Part shown: piece after piece, positions 18,381 to 27,181 of the stretch
Layout of the letters: the number at the start of each line of letters is the position of its first letter
Numbering within the stretch: position 1 is the stretch's first letter
NCBI RefSeq assembly: GCF_002561455.1
Contig: NZ_NTUP01000010.1
Span: 1 to 64,000 of the forward strand
Direction of reading: 5' to 3'
Length of the DNA stretch: 64,000 bases
Source of the DNA: Bacillus sp. AFS015802
GTDB taxonomy: Bacteria; Bacillota; Bacilli; Bacillales; Bacillaceae_B
Position numbers and translations under genes: made by a program
Notes under the pieces: generated by a model
What the model saw: only the letters and a program-made list of their open reading frames with translations
Told to the model about the DNA's origin: nothing
Database searches by the model: none

Positions 18381-18475
18381 ATTGCGTCGTTTTGGGGCCT
18401 GATTGCGTCATTTTCCGAATAATTGCGTCGTTTTTTTATTTATTGCGTCATTTTAAGTGATAATTGCGTATTTTT
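18381..18475. repeat. Helically phased ATTGCGTC(A/G)TTTT repeat array
   Basis: Five units starting ATTGCGT begin at 18381, 18402, 18422, 18442 and 18463, so the period is 20-21 bases, two turns of the helix. Units 1-4 read ATTGCGTCRTTTT, the fifth is ATTGCGTATTTTT. Spacers differ. Related units with 21-base spacing occur at 27069 and 50948. No function is known to me. Confidence 0.8.
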
Positions 18476-18527
18476 ACATAAATTGGAATTTTAATTCAAC
18501 ACCCCACCCCTTCCAAACCCATCCCAA

Positions 18528-18561
18528 CAAAAAAACACGACAACCCAAAGGTCATCGTGTT
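18528..18561 (-). terminator. Terminator of cshA
   Basis: On the minus strand ACACGATGACC pairs with GTTGTCGTGT and exits into TTTTTTT. It lies right after the cshA stop. Confidence 0.88.
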
Positions 18562-18569
18562 CCATTCAA

Positions 18570-20093
18570 TCATGAATTGTTATAAGATTTACGTTTGCTT
18601 GATGATTGTGGTCTGCCGCCGCCAGTACGGTTGCGATCTCCGCCACGGCTTCCGCCTCCGCGATTTCCACCGCTGCTGCGTGGTGCTCCACCACGGCTGC
18701 CGCCTTTACCACTGCGTGAACCGCCTTTGTATCCACCGCCGCGATTTCCGCCGCCGCGATTTCCACCTCTTGATGGTAATGGACGCTCTTCCGTGATTTC
18801 AACTGGTGTTGTATCAGGCTCTTTTGTCAATACACGGATCGCTGCCGCTACTGCTTGAACAGGATCGTGATCTCCAAGGAATTCTTCCGCTAATGGATAG
18901 TAATCTTTAAGATCACTTTCCTTTGCTGCTTCAACAAGCTTCTCTAATGCCAGGCGCTGCTGGCCTTCAAGAGCTTCGTTTAAGCTAGGTGGCTTAAGGG
19001 CCGTCATTTTCTTCTTCGTTGTTTGTTCAACAATCTTCAGGTAACCCATTTCTCTTGGTGTGACAAAAGTGATGGACATACCCTTCTTACCTGCACGACC
19101 TGTACGTCCGATACGGTGAACGTAACTTTCAGGATCTTGAGGAATATCAAAGTTGTATACATGCGTTACGCCGGAGATGTCCAGTCCACGGGCTGCAACG
19201 TCTGTTGCGATCAGGATATCGATGCGGCCTTCTTTGAACTTCTTAAGGACCGTCATACGACGGGCTTGAGAAAGATCTCCATGAATACCTTCAGCAAGGT
19301 AGCCGCGGATGCTTAAAGCACGTGCTAATTCGTCCACTCTGCGTTTTGTACGGCCGAATACAATCGCAAGTTCAGGTGATTGTACGTCGATTAAACGGGA
19401 AAGTGTATCGAATTTTTCTTTTTCGCTCACTTTTGTGAAGTATTGTTCGATATTTGAAACCGTTACTTCTTTTGATTTCACCTTGATGACTTCCGGCTCT
19501 GTCATGAAACGGTTCGCAATGCGACGGATCGGATCCGGCATTGTGGCAGAGAATAGAAGTGTTTGTCTTGTGCTTGGAACAGTCTCAAGGATGCTTTCGA
19601 TGTCTTCGATGAAGCCCATGTTCAGCATTTCGTCCGCTTCATCAAGTACAAGCGTTTCAACGTTTTCAAGGTTAAGTGTTTTACGTTTGATATGGTCAAG
19701 AAGACGACCAGGTGTACCTACGATGATATGAGGGTTCTTTTTCATCGCGCGGATTTGACGCTGGATGTCCTGACCTCCATATACGGATAGTACGCGGGCA
19801 CGCTTGTCAGCTCCGATTCGGTATAACTCTTCAGAAACCTGGATCGCAAGTTCGCGGGTTGGTGCAATGATCAGTGCCTGCACTTTAGGGTTCTTCACAT
19901 CGATCTTCTCGATCATCGGAATACCGAATGCTGTCGTTTTACCTGTTCCTGTTTGTGCCTGACCGATGATGTCCTTACCTTCTAAACCGACTGGGATCGT
20001 ACTTGCCTGAATTGGTGTTGCTTCTTCAAAGCCCATACGTTTAATTGATTTCAACGTAGATGCGCTTAAGTTTAAATCTGCAAACTTAGTCAA
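18570..20093 (-). CDS. cshA: DEAD-box RNA helicase CshA
   Basis: The 507-residue helicase has all core motifs: AQTGTGKT (I), PTRELA (Ia), DEAD (II), SAT (III) and [10 protein letters not shown] (VI), followed by an RGG/GGNRGG-rich basic tail from about residue 445. CshA works in cold adaptation, ribosome biogenesis and the RNA degradosome. I chose the TTG at 20093, nine bases after AAAGGAG, giving [10 protein letters not shown] as in homologues; an upstream start at 20135 would add 14 unsupported residues. It sits between an esterase/murF/ddl block and the repeat array. Confidence 0.95.
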   Translation of the reverse strand: MTKFADLNLSASTLKSIKRMGFEEATPIQASTIPVGLEGKDIIGQAQTGTGKTTAFGIPMIEKIDVKNPKVQALIIAPTRELAIQVSEELYRIGADKRARVLSVYGGQDIQRQIRAMKKNPHIIVGTPGRLLDHIKRKTLNLENVETLVLDEADEMLNMGFIEDIESILETVPSTRQTLLFSATMPDPIRRIANRFMTEPEVIKVKSKEVTVSNIEQYFTKVSEKEKFDTLSRLIDVQSPELAIVFGRTKRRVDELARALSIRGYLAEGIHGDLSQARRMTVLKKFKEGRIDILIATDVAARGLDISGVTHVYNFDIPQDPESYVHRIGRTGRAGKKGMSITFVTPREMGYLKIVEQTTKKKMTALKPPSLNEALEGQQRLALEKLVEAAKESDLKDYYPLAEEFLGDHDPVQAVAAAIRVLTKEPDTTPVEITEERPLPSRGGNRGGGNRGGGYKGGSRSGKGGSRGGAPRSSGGNRGGGSRGGDRNRTGGGRPQSSSKRKSYNNS

Positions 20094-20236
20094 TGTTACA
20101 TTCTCCTTTAATTTACATCTTTTATAACTAATCAATATCTGATTATATTTTTAGGTCGGAACGAAATCTTACCCACCGAAAGACTTCGGTATCTAATCTA
20201 AAACCGTCTATATGAGATGTTTAGTTTTATGTTTGG

Positions 20237-20270
20237 TACAAAAAAATACACTCTTCAAAATAGAAGAGCT
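20237..20270 (-). terminator. Terminator downstream of the esterase gene
   Basis: CTCTTC-TATTTT-GAAGAG followed by TGTATTTTTTT on the minus strand. It separates the ddl-murF-esterase block from cshA. Confidence 0.75.
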
Positions 20271-20354
20271 AGCACGTCCAACAAATTAAGAACTATGTTG
20301 TAGTTATGTTACCACTTCTAGAAAGGAATTTCAATCTAATGTCAAATAGTCACT

Positions 20355-21044
20355 CTATTCACTTTGCAGGAATTGGTAGATCTTATCAAAAAGATCGTGC
20401 TTGTCTTCGCTGTGACAAATCAAGTGTTTTGCTTCTGGGGAATAAAATAGGTTTTTCTCCTTTGAGGAAATAGTCTCGTATATATATTTCGCTGCTTTAG
20501 GGGGGACTATTCCATCATTCTCTCCTTGGGCGATGAAGGTGGGGATGCTCACCTTACGAAGGAGTGGACGAGCAATACGGACGACTTTCCTGAATTCGTT
20601 TGTGGACAGAATCGGGGTTTGGGTCACCTTGGATTTGTATCGTTTGTACAGCTCGTTTTCAAGGATATTTCCTTGTATTCCTTCTTTGATTAAATTTCCA
20701 ATATCTTTCAGCAACTGTTTAACATTTATATAGTAAGCCGCCGCACTTAAGAGCACAAGCTTATCTATATCGTATTTCACCGAAAGGTAAGAAGCAATCA
20801 ATCCACCCATTGAGAAGCCGATGACGTACACCTCATCGCATGTATCCAACAGGGCCTGAAGCTCAGATTCAGCATGTTCGATCCATTCGATATGTTTGAT
20901 CCCTTTCAGTTCAAGGGTTTCCCCATGACCAGGGAGTGTTGGTACGACGATTTCCCAATCGGTCCGTTCTTGAAGGAATTCTGCCAGTGGTTCCACTTCA
21001 AATGGGCTTCCTGTAAAACCATGGATTAATAAACAACCGATCAT
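20355..21044 (-). CDS. Alpha/beta hydrolase, carboxylesterase family
   Basis: The 229-residue hydrolase has oxyanion motif HGFTGSPFEVEPLAEFL, nucleophile elbow GFSMGG (serine about residue 93), an acid in GENDGIVP (about 176) and a histidine in AKHLI (about 206). It matches the Est30-type monomeric carboxylesterases of Bacillus and Geobacillus, which hydrolyse short-chain esters; the natural substrate is unknown. It follows murF by about 90 bases on the same strand. Confidence 0.88.
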   Translation of the reverse strand: MIGCLLIHGFTGSPFEVEPLAEFLQERTDWEIVVPTLPGHGETLELKGIKHIEWIEHAESELQALLDTCDEVYVIGFSMGGLIASYLSVKYDIDKLVLLSAAAYYINVKQLLKDIGNLIKEGIQGNILENELYKRYKSKVTQTPILSTNEFRKVVRIARPLLRKVSIPTFIAQGENDGIVPPKAAKYIYETISSKEKNLFYSPEAKHLICHSEDKHDLFDKIYQFLQSE

Positions 21045-21135
21045 GTTATCCCCACTTACTTATCACAAAGTAGGGAGCGAGCCTCACTCCCAACATGTAC
21101 AGGCTCATTTTGCTCATTTTTTTAAAGGTTTAAAC

Positions 21136-22512
21136 TTATGCCTTCAATCCATCGATGACTTCTTCAAGCTTCATCCCTCTGGAGGCCTTGAATAGAATTA
21201 ATTCATCCCCTTTAATGATGGATGACAGCTTCTGAGTCAGGCTCTCTTTATCCGTAAAGGAGTGAACCCGGTCTTCAGGAAAATTCTCCAGGGCCCCTTG
21301 TGCGATGACGGCTCCCAATTGACCGAATGTAAATACATGCTGAACCTTCTCACGATCGATCAAACGTCCGATCTCCTGATGGAATGCTTCCTCATCATCC
21401 CCAAGCTCCAGCATATCACCAAGCACAAGAATCTTGGTACGGAACCCTTCAAGTTCCGAAACAAGCCCAATGGCCGCTTTCATGGAAGTCGGACTCGCAT
21501 TGTAGGCATCGTTGATGATGCTTTCACCTTTCTTCCCTTCCACCATTTCCATTCTCATTTGCGTCAGCTTTAACGACTGTAAGCCTTCTTTCATCTCATC
21601 TACGCTGAGACCGAAGTGACGCGCGATCAGGATTCCGGCCAGGGCGTTATGGATATTATGCTGCCCTAAGACAGGAAGAAAGAATGTTTCGCCTGCAGCG
21701 AGAGAGGTTTCAAAAGAGCTTCCCTGGTTATTCATCTCGATTTTTGTCGGGTAAACCGTATTGGATTCGCTTCTCCCGAATGTCTCCACGTGATTGAGGT
21801 CGAGTTCCCGGACACCTTCCTGTAAGAGAGGTTCATCTCCGTAGTAGGCAAACAGCCCATCCGGCTTCAGGCCTTTCACGATTTCCAGTTTGGCTTTCGC
21901 GATTCCTTCCCGGGAGCCGAGATCCTGAAGATGGGATTCACCGATATTTGTGATGATGGCTGCATCAGGCTGGGAAATTTCCGATAGAAGTTCGATTTCC
22001 CCGAATCCGCTCATCCCCATTTCAAGGACCGCCACTTCTGAATCCTGCGGGAGGGAAAGGATCGTCAAGGGAAGACCGATGTGGTTATTATAATTCCCTT
22101 GCGTTTTATGAACCCGGTATTTGACGGACAGTAGATTGGCCACAATGTCCTTGGTGGTCGTTTTCCCGTTGCTTCCCGTTATGCCGACGACCTTTAGATC
22201 AAGCTCATGGCGATACTGATTCGCAAGCGATTGAAGGGCAAGCAGGGGATCTTCCACTACCAGCACAGGAATATCCTTCGGTGGATGAGGGACATTCGCA
22301 TCCCACAGGGCGGCAGAAGCTCCATTTTCGATCGCCTGTCTGACAAACCGGTGACCGTCCACGTTTTCCCCTTTGAAGGGAACAAAAAGATTCCCATCCT
22401 CGATTTTTCTTGTATCAATGGAAACCCCCTTCACGATCACCTGGTCAAACGCGGAAAGATCGTTTTTCACATCTAGCATCGTACACATCTCTTTAATCGA
22501 CTTTTCAAACAT
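21136..22512 (-). CDS. murF: UDP-MurNAc-tripeptide:D-Ala-D-Ala ligase MurF
   Basis: The 458-residue Mur ligase has the ATP loop GITGSNGKTTTKD (about residue 108), NNHIGLPLTIL, and C-terminal NDAYNASPTSMKAA. It adds D-Ala-D-Ala to the UDP-MurNAc tripeptide. The longer frame open to 22644 is rejected: AAAGGAG lies seven bases before the ATG at 22512, and MFEKSIKEM is the normal N-terminus. It follows ddl by about 80 bases, so dipeptide synthesis and its ligation are probably co-expressed. Confidence 0.95.
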   Translation of the reverse strand: MFEKSIKEMCTMLDVKNDLSAFDQVIVKGVSIDTRKIEDGNLFVPFKGENVDGHRFVRQAIENGASAALWDANVPHPPKDIPVLVVEDPLLALQSLANQYRHELDLKVVGITGSNGKTTTKDIVANLLSVKYRVHKTQGNYNNHIGLPLTILSLPQDSEVAVLEMGMSGFGEIELLSEISQPDAAIITNIGESHLQDLGSREGIAKAKLEIVKGLKPDGLFAYYGDEPLLQEGVRELDLNHVETFGRSESNTVYPTKIEMNNQGSSFETSLAAGETFFLPVLGQHNIHNALAGILIARHFGLSVDEMKEGLQSLKLTQMRMEMVEGKKGESIINDAYNASPTSMKAAIGLVSELEGFRTKILVLGDMLELGDDEEAFHQEIGRLIDREKVQHVFTFGQLGAVIAQGALENFPEDRVHSFTDKESLTQKLSSIIKGDELILFKASRGMKLEEVIDGLKA

Positions 22513-22594
22513 TCGTTTACTCCTTTTACTCATTTTTTCAAAATGAACAGGGACTGCCTTTAGACGGTGAATCCTCTGGTCAGTCCCTGGTTGA

Positions 22595-23665
22595 CTACAT
22601 CGTATGTTTAATGGTCTGTTTGTCTTGATAGCGTTCCAGGCCAAGCTCCACGAGTTTCCCGATCAAGTCAGGATAATCGACTCCCGTGTGCTTCCAAAGA
22701 AGAGGGAACATACTGAATGGCGTGAAGCCGGGCATTGTGTTCACTTCATTCATAAAGATTTGACCATCTTCCGTCAAGAAGAAGTCTGCACGCACAAGCC
22801 CTGAACAATCAAGTGCTTTGTACGATTGAATCGCAATTTCCTTCATTTCGTTGTAAATGCTTCCCTCTACCTCAGCCGGGATGATGAGGGCTGTATCCCC
22901 ATCCTCGTATTTCGCTTTGTAATCATAGAAATCTTTCTTAGGTACGATTTCACCTGCCACCGAGCATTCCGGCTGGTCGTTTCCAAGGACGCCAAGCTCG
23001 ATTTCACGGGCCTTCACGCCTTCCTCGATGATGATCTTGCGGTCGAATTGGAACGCTTCAGAGAAAGCCCTATCCAATTCTTCACGGGACGTACACTTAC
23101 TGATCCCGACAGATGAACCAAGATTGGCAGGTTTCACGAAGCAAGGGTAACCAATCTCCTCTTCCACTTGTTTGTAAGCGGCTTCCGGGTTCCCCTTCCA
23201 TGTGCTGCGGATGAACCACGTGTAGTTGACTTGTGGAATGCCCGCCTGAGCAAATAAGTTCTTCATGATGACTTTATCCATTCCGGCCGATGAAGCGAGG
23301 ACGCCGTTTCCGACATACGGAAGATTCAGGAGCTCAAGCATCCCTTGAACCGTCCCGTCTTCGCCGTTCGGTCCGTGAAGCAATGGGAAGATCATGTCGT
23401 AGCCTTCCGATTCAGAAGGAGCAATGGATGTACTCAATGCATTAGGGGCGATCTCTTCTCCTTCTTTGAACTGCAATGCTTTCACATCATCAACGGGTGC
23501 ATCGAGCTCCGGGCCTTTGATCCACTGCCCTTCCGTCGAGATAAAAATAGGATGGATTTCATATTTATTTAGATCCAGGGCACCGATTACGGCCTTGGCT
23601 GTCTGCAAGGATACATTATGTTCAGCGGATTTACCGCCGTACAGTAAACATAACTTCGTTTTCAT
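22595..23665 (-). CDS. ddl: D-alanine--D-alanine ligase
   Basis: The 356-residue ATP-grasp enzyme has [13 protein letters not shown] at the N-terminus, [28 protein letters not shown], and the metal site [25 protein letters not shown] (partial). The start is ATG 23665, ten bases after GGAGG. It condenses two D-Ala residues supplied by Alr. It heads the ddl-murF block. Confidence 0.95.
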   Translation of the reverse strand: MKTKLCLLYGGKSAEHNVSLQTAKAVIGALDLNKYEIHPIFISTEGQWIKGPELDAPVDDVKALQFKEGEEIAPNALSTSIAPSESEGYDMIFPLLHGPNGEDGTVQGMLELLNLPYVGNGVLASSAGMDKVIMKNLFAQAGIPQVNYTWFIRSTWKGNPEAAYKQVEEEIGYPCFVKPANLGSSVGISKCTSREELDRAFSEAFQFDRKIIIEEGVKAREIELGVLGNDQPECSVAGEIVPKKDFYDYKAKYEDGDTALIIPAEVEGSIYNEMKEIAIQSYKALDCSGLVRADFFLTEDGQIFMNEVNTMPGFTPFSMFPLLWKHTGVDYPDLIGKLVELGLERYQDKQTIKHTM

Positions 23666-23891
23666 GTATTTCGTTACCTCCAATATTCACAATAGATGTT
23701 TCTATTTTATCACTTTCACCGGAAAGGGAAAGAATGATTCCTTTGAAAATAAAAATTACCACATTGGTCTTGATTCAAATGGCATTCGAGGAACCGCCCA
23801 TTATATATGTATGCAAGTGAAAACCAGTCCGGCGACACTTTTACCATTATTATTCTGAATACACTTAAGATTCCGCCTTTTTGAAAACCTA

Positions 23892-23920
23892 TTAAAATAT
23901 CACTCTGCAAGGTGTATAAT
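23892..23920 (+). promoter_or_regulatory. Candidate sigma-A promoter of the symporter gene
   Basis: TTAAAA (23892-23897) and a perfect TATAAT (23915-23920) are 17 bases apart, about 42 bases before the start codon. The -35 box is only four of six. Confidence 0.55.
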
Positions 23921-23962
23921 CCTCCTATCAAAAACATTTGTATTTTCAAGGAGGACACCCAG

Positions 23963-25150
23963 ATGAGAAAGTTCGGTTTACTGCCTAAGATCCTTTTAGG
24001 TATTGCGTTAGGTATTGTTATCGGAGCATATGCACCAGAATGGTTTGTTAAAATCTTCGCTACATTCAATGGATTATTCGGTAATTTCCTTGGGTTTGCG
24101 ATTCCGCTGATCATCATCGGCTTTATCGCTCCGGGAATCGGCTCCATGGGTAAAGGGGCAGGGAAACTCCTTGGATTGACCACTGCTCTCGCATATGGTT
24201 CGACGGTGCTTGCGGGTTTACTCGCCTTTACGGTTGCGAAGTCTATTTACCCAACTTTACTCGCAAATCAAACGTCCCAATCATTTGAAAATCCCGAAGA
24301 AGCTCTCCTCAAAGGATTCTTCTCAGTGGACATGCCTCCTATCATGGGCGTGATGTCGGCACTTCTCATCGCGTTCACCATCGGACTTGGAATGGCCGCC
24401 ATTAAAGGGGACACCCTCCAAAAGGGCATGGATGAATTCAGGAACATCATTGAACTTGTCATTGAAAAAATCATCATCCCACTCCTGCCGATTCATATTC
24501 TTGGAATCTTCGCCAATATGACGCAGGGTGGACAGGTAAGTGCCATTATGTCTGTATTCGCGAAAGTCTTTGTCATGATCATTCTCTTACATCTTATCTT
24601 TTTAGTTATTCAATATACAGCTGCCGGTACACTGAGAAAGCAAAATCCGCTATCCATGATGAAAGGGATGCTTCCGGCATACTTCACGGCACTCGGAACA
24701 CAGTCTTCTGCATCAACCATTCCGGTGACCCTTGAACGTTCCAAGAAAATCGGTTCCAGAGAACGGATCGCCGACTTCTCTGTCCCGCTTCTTGCAACGA
24801 TTCATTTATCAGGAAGTACCATCACCCTTGTCAGCTGCGCCATGGCGGTCATGTTCATCCAGGGTGAAGCACTTCAGTTCACTCAACTATTCCCGTTCAT
24901 TTTGATGCTCGGCATCACAATGATCGCGGCACCCGGCGTTCCAGGGGGAGCTGTAATGGCAGCCCTCGGATTACTTGAAACGATGCTCGGATTCGGACCG
25001 ACTATGACGTCCCTCATGATCGCCCTTTACCTTGCACAGGACAGCTTCGGAACAGCCTGTAACGTAACGGGGGACGGTGCCATCACATCCATCGTAGACA
25101 AACTTACTCAAAAGAAGAAAGCTAGTGTATCTTCTATTAAAGCAAGCTGA
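23963..25150 (+). CDS. Dicarboxylate/amino acid:cation symporter (DAACS family)
   Basis: The 395-residue membrane protein has eight or more hydrophobic segments and family signatures: FLGFAIPLIIIGFIAPGIG (partial), TQSSASTIPVTLE (re-entrant loop 1) and AAPGVPGGAVMAAL (second loop), plus the NVTGDGA cation/substrate motif near the C-terminus. It should import an acidic amino acid or dicarboxylate with Na+ or H+; the exact substrate cannot be told. ATG 23963 has AAGGAGG eight bases upstream; the frame extends further up without support. Confidence 0.9.
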   Translation: MRKFGLLPKILLGIALGIVIGAYAPEWFVKIFATFNGLFGNFLGFAIPLIIIGFIAPGIGSMGKGAGKLLGLTTALAYGSTVLAGLLAFTVAKSIYPTLLANQTSQSFENPEEALLKGFFSVDMPPIMGVMSALLIAFTIGLGMAAIKGDTLQKGMDEFRNIIELVIEKIIIPLLPIHILGIFANMTQGGQVSAIMSVFAKVFVMIILLHLIFLVIQYTAAGTLRKQNPLSMMKGMLPAYFTALGTQSSASTIPVTLERSKKIGSRERIADFSVPLLATIHLSGSTITLVSCAMAVMFIQGEALQFTQLFPFILMLGITMIAAPGVPGGAVMAALGLLETMLGFGPTMTSLMIALYLAQDSFGTACNVTGDGAITSIVDKLTQKKKASVSSIKAS

Positions 25151-25156
25151 GCTTAC

Positions 25157-25197
25157 AGAGGTCCGTCCCTCACTTTAGAGGGACGGACCTCTGTTTT
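25157..25197 (+). terminator. Terminator of the symporter gene, built from the dispersed 12-mer
   Basis: AGAGGTCCGTCCCTC and GAGGGACGGACCTCT form a perfect 15-pair stem around ACTTTA, then TTTTTT. Both arms are copies of GGTCCGTCCCTC (25160-25171 and inverted 25178-25189), which recurs elsewhere in the window. Confidence 0.92.
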
Positions 25198-25212
25198 TTA
25201 TTATCATCGATT

Positions 25213-25241
25213 CTGATTATTCCTTATATTTTCTGTATAAT
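25213..25241 (+). promoter_or_regulatory. Candidate promoter of the GNAT gene
   Basis: TATAAT at 25236-25241 is perfect; the hexamer 17 bases upstream (CTGATT) is weak. Confidence 0.4.
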
Positions 25242-25275
25242 GGAAATAGTAACATAATAAAGGAGTGCTCATGAA

Positions 25276-25827
25276 TTGAAATTAACCGGTCGGCGTGTAA
25301 CACTTAGACAAATAGAAGAGAGAGACCTTCCTGCCCTATGGGACTATATTTATGGTGATCCATCACCCGAGTGGAAAAAGTGGGACGCCCCCTATTTTGA
25401 ACATAAGTATGTTCCCCTTGAAGAGTATATAGAGTCATCCATCCGGAATAAAAATCGCAGCGATGAATTTCAGCGCATCATCGAGGTCGACGGAACAATC
25501 ATCGGAACCATCGGATATTACTGGGACTACGAGCCAACCAGATGGCTTGAGGCAGGGATTGTCATATATGATCCGGCCTACTGGAACGGCGGGTATGGAA
25601 CCGAAGCCTTATCCCTTTGGATCGACCACCTTTTCACCACAAAGGAAATCGGTCGTGTCGGCATCACGACGTGGTCAGGAAATGAACGGATGATGAAGGC
25701 CGCGGAAAAAGTCGGCATGCAGCTTGAAGGACGCATGCGAAAATGCCGCTATTACAATGGCGTCTATTACGATTCCATCCGCATGGGCATGATCCGGGAA
25801 GAGTGGGAAGAAAAACGCGCTCTCTAA
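25276..25827 (+). CDS. GNAT family N-acetyltransferase
   Basis: The 183-residue protein is of the RimJ/RimL-like GNAT type: LTGRRVTLRQIEERDLPALWDY at the N-terminus (partial), acetyl-CoA site YWNGGYGTEALSLWIDHLF (partial), and TWSGNERMMKAAEKVGM. The acceptor is unknown. The frame begins at TTG 25276, ten bases after AAGGAG. An ATG at 25271 in another frame reads ATG AAT TGA and overlaps this start, so initiation there would give only two residues. It is followed at 15 bases by the FAD oxidoreductase gene, likely one transcript. Confidence 0.87.
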   Translation: MKLTGRRVTLRQIEERDLPALWDYIYGDPSPEWKKWDAPYFEHKYVPLEEYIESSIRNKNRSDEFQRIIEVDGTIIGTIGYYWDYEPTRWLEAGIVIYDPAYWNGGYGTEALSLWIDHLFTTKEIGRVGITTWSGNERMMKAAEKVGMQLEGRMRKCRYYNGVYYDSIRMGMIREEWEEKRAL

Positions 25828-25842
25828 AAAAGGAGATCCTTA

Positions 25843-26871
25843 ATGAAGACAATCATCCTGGTCGGTGGCGGCCATAGTCACCTTCACTGCGTAAAAAAAA
25901 TAGACCCCAAAGAAGAAAAAGTGAAGTGGATTCTCATTTCCCCTTCCCGCTATCAATACTATTCGGGAATGTTTTCGGGATACACGGAAGGGATCTACTC
26001 CCTGGAAGAAACCCGGATTGATTTAAAGAATTTGTGTGAGAGCTCAGGCTGTGAATTTGTCGAAAGAACCGTGCTCTCCATCGATCCCGATCAACAGCAT
26101 CTCCTGACAGATAAAGGTGACATTTTCACATACGACTTTGTTTCCTTCGACATCGGTTCCAGAAATGACTCAATGGAAATCGAGGGCTTGCATGAACACA
26201 ATCTAGCCATTAAACCGAACTACCGTTTTCCTGAACAGATCGAAAAGCTGCATAACTGCCGAAGAACCGTCTTTATCGGTGGCGGAGCGGCGAGTATTGA
26301 AATGGCTTTATCTCTGAAAGCATGGAAAATGGACAAGGGATATGGCGACCACTCCGTAGTGGTGGTCCACTCTTCTCCCCTTTTAGAAAAGGCCGGTTCC
26401 TTTTCATCCAAAAAGATGACGGGCGCCGCTCTTTCAAAAGGCATTGAGTTGCACCAAGGGCGGGTGACAAAGATCGAGGGTGCTCGACTGCATACAGATG
26501 AAGACGAGATCCTTGACTATGACGAAGTGATCTTCTTAGGTGGACCTAAAGCGCCTCCCCTATTTGGAAGCAGCGTGCTGCCGACAGATGAAAAAGGCTT
26601 CCTGCTCGTGAACAGCTACCTCCAGTCAGTGGCATACCCGAACGTATTCGGAACCGGGGACTGTGCGACTTCACAAGACTTCCCCGACCTTCCCAAAAAC
26701 GGGGTCACGGCTGTCCGACAAGGTCCTGTTTTGTGGAGAAATCTGACCGGTGCAGCGGCGGGTAAAAAGATTGTTCCATTTGAACCACAGAAACGATATT
26801 TGGCGATTATGTCCCTTGGAAATAAGCAAGGTTTCTTAACATACGGTTCATTTTCGTTGGTCAGCGGATGA
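25843..26871 (+). CDS. FAD-dependent oxidoreductase (SelD-associated NDH-like family), apparently C-terminally truncated
   Basis: The 342-residue flavoprotein starts TIILVGGGHSHLHCVKK (FAD dinucleotide fold), then PSRYQYYSGMFSGYTEG, a second nucleotide fold FIGGGAASIEMAL (about 145), and FGTGDCA near the C-terminus. This type is related to NADH dehydrogenase-like proteins and to the flavoprotein domain sometimes fused to SelD. The electron acceptor is unknown. The frame stops at TGA 26869-26871, but the same frame continues after it as AWRLKNWIDRRFIGKYGG to 26928, which looks like the usual basic C-terminal helix of such proteins. Confidence 0.82.
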   Translation: MKTIILVGGGHSHLHCVKKIDPKEEKVKWILISPSRYQYYSGMFSGYTEGIYSLEETRIDLKNLCESSGCEFVERTVLSIDPDQQHLLTDKGDIFTYDFVSFDIGSRNDSMEIEGLHEHNLAIKPNYRFPEQIEKLHNCRRTVFIGGGAASIEMALSLKAWKMDKGYGDHSVVVVHSSPLLEKAGSFSSKKMTGAALSKGIELHQGRVTKIEGARLHTDEDEILDYDEVIFLGGPKAPPLFGSSVLPTDEKGFLLVNSYLQSVAYPNVFGTGDCATSQDFPDLPKNGVTAVRQGPVLWRNLTGAAAGKKIVPFEPQKRYLAIMSLGNKQGFLTYGSFSLVSG

Positions 26872-26928
26872 GCTTGGCGGTTGAAGAATTGGATTGATCG
26901 GCGGTTTATTGGAAAGTATGGGGGGTGA
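26872..26928 (+). pseudogene. Possible detached C-terminal tail of the FAD oxidoreductase
   Basis: Directly after the TGA at 26869 the same frame runs 18 codons (AWRLKNWIDRRFIGKYGG) to a second TGA at 26926. The composition, with Trp, Arg and Lys in an amphipathic pattern, resembles a membrane-binding C-terminus of NDH-like enzymes. Either a nonsense mutation shortened the protein, or the stop is read through, or the base call is wrong. Confidence 0.5.
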
Positions 26929-27068
26929 GGTGGCAGGTGTTGGTGGTGCCTGTGGTGGGGAGATTCATAGAGCTTAGCATATTCAATGCAGTATCCCTGG
27001 ATTTGAGATGAAGAAACACTCTCATTTGTCGGTTGCGGGACATGATCCAATGAATGAAGCTTTATTAG

Positions 27069-27125
27069 TTGCCGCACTTTTTCACTTTGTTGCGCTACTT
27101 TCGGCGTTTATTGCGGCACTCCATA
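27069..27125. repeat. Three TTGC units with 21-base spacing
   Basis: TTGCCGCACTTTTT, TTGCGCTACTTTC and TTGCGGCACTCC begin at 27069, 27090 and 27111. They match the units of the arrays at 18381 and 50948. They lie between two converging genes. Confidence 0.65.
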
Positions 27126-27127
27126 TT

Positions 27128-27163
27128 CCACAAAAAAAACACGACCACCTCATCAGCAGTCGC
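27128..27163 (-). terminator. Probable terminator of the seven-gene operon
   Basis: On the minus strand GCGACTGCTGATGAGGTGGTCGTG is followed by TTTTTTTT. The stem is short (CGAC/GTCG with a G-T extension) but the T-run is strong and the position after the last gene is right. Confidence 0.55.
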
Positions 27164-27181
27164 GCTCTCCAACCAACATCC

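Noticed and set aside
26869-26871. Selenocysteine codon in the FAD oxidoreductase
   Set aside because: Family relation to SelD fusions suggested it, but no clear SECIS-like hairpin follows and no selenium genes are in view; nonsense mutation or sequence error is simpler.
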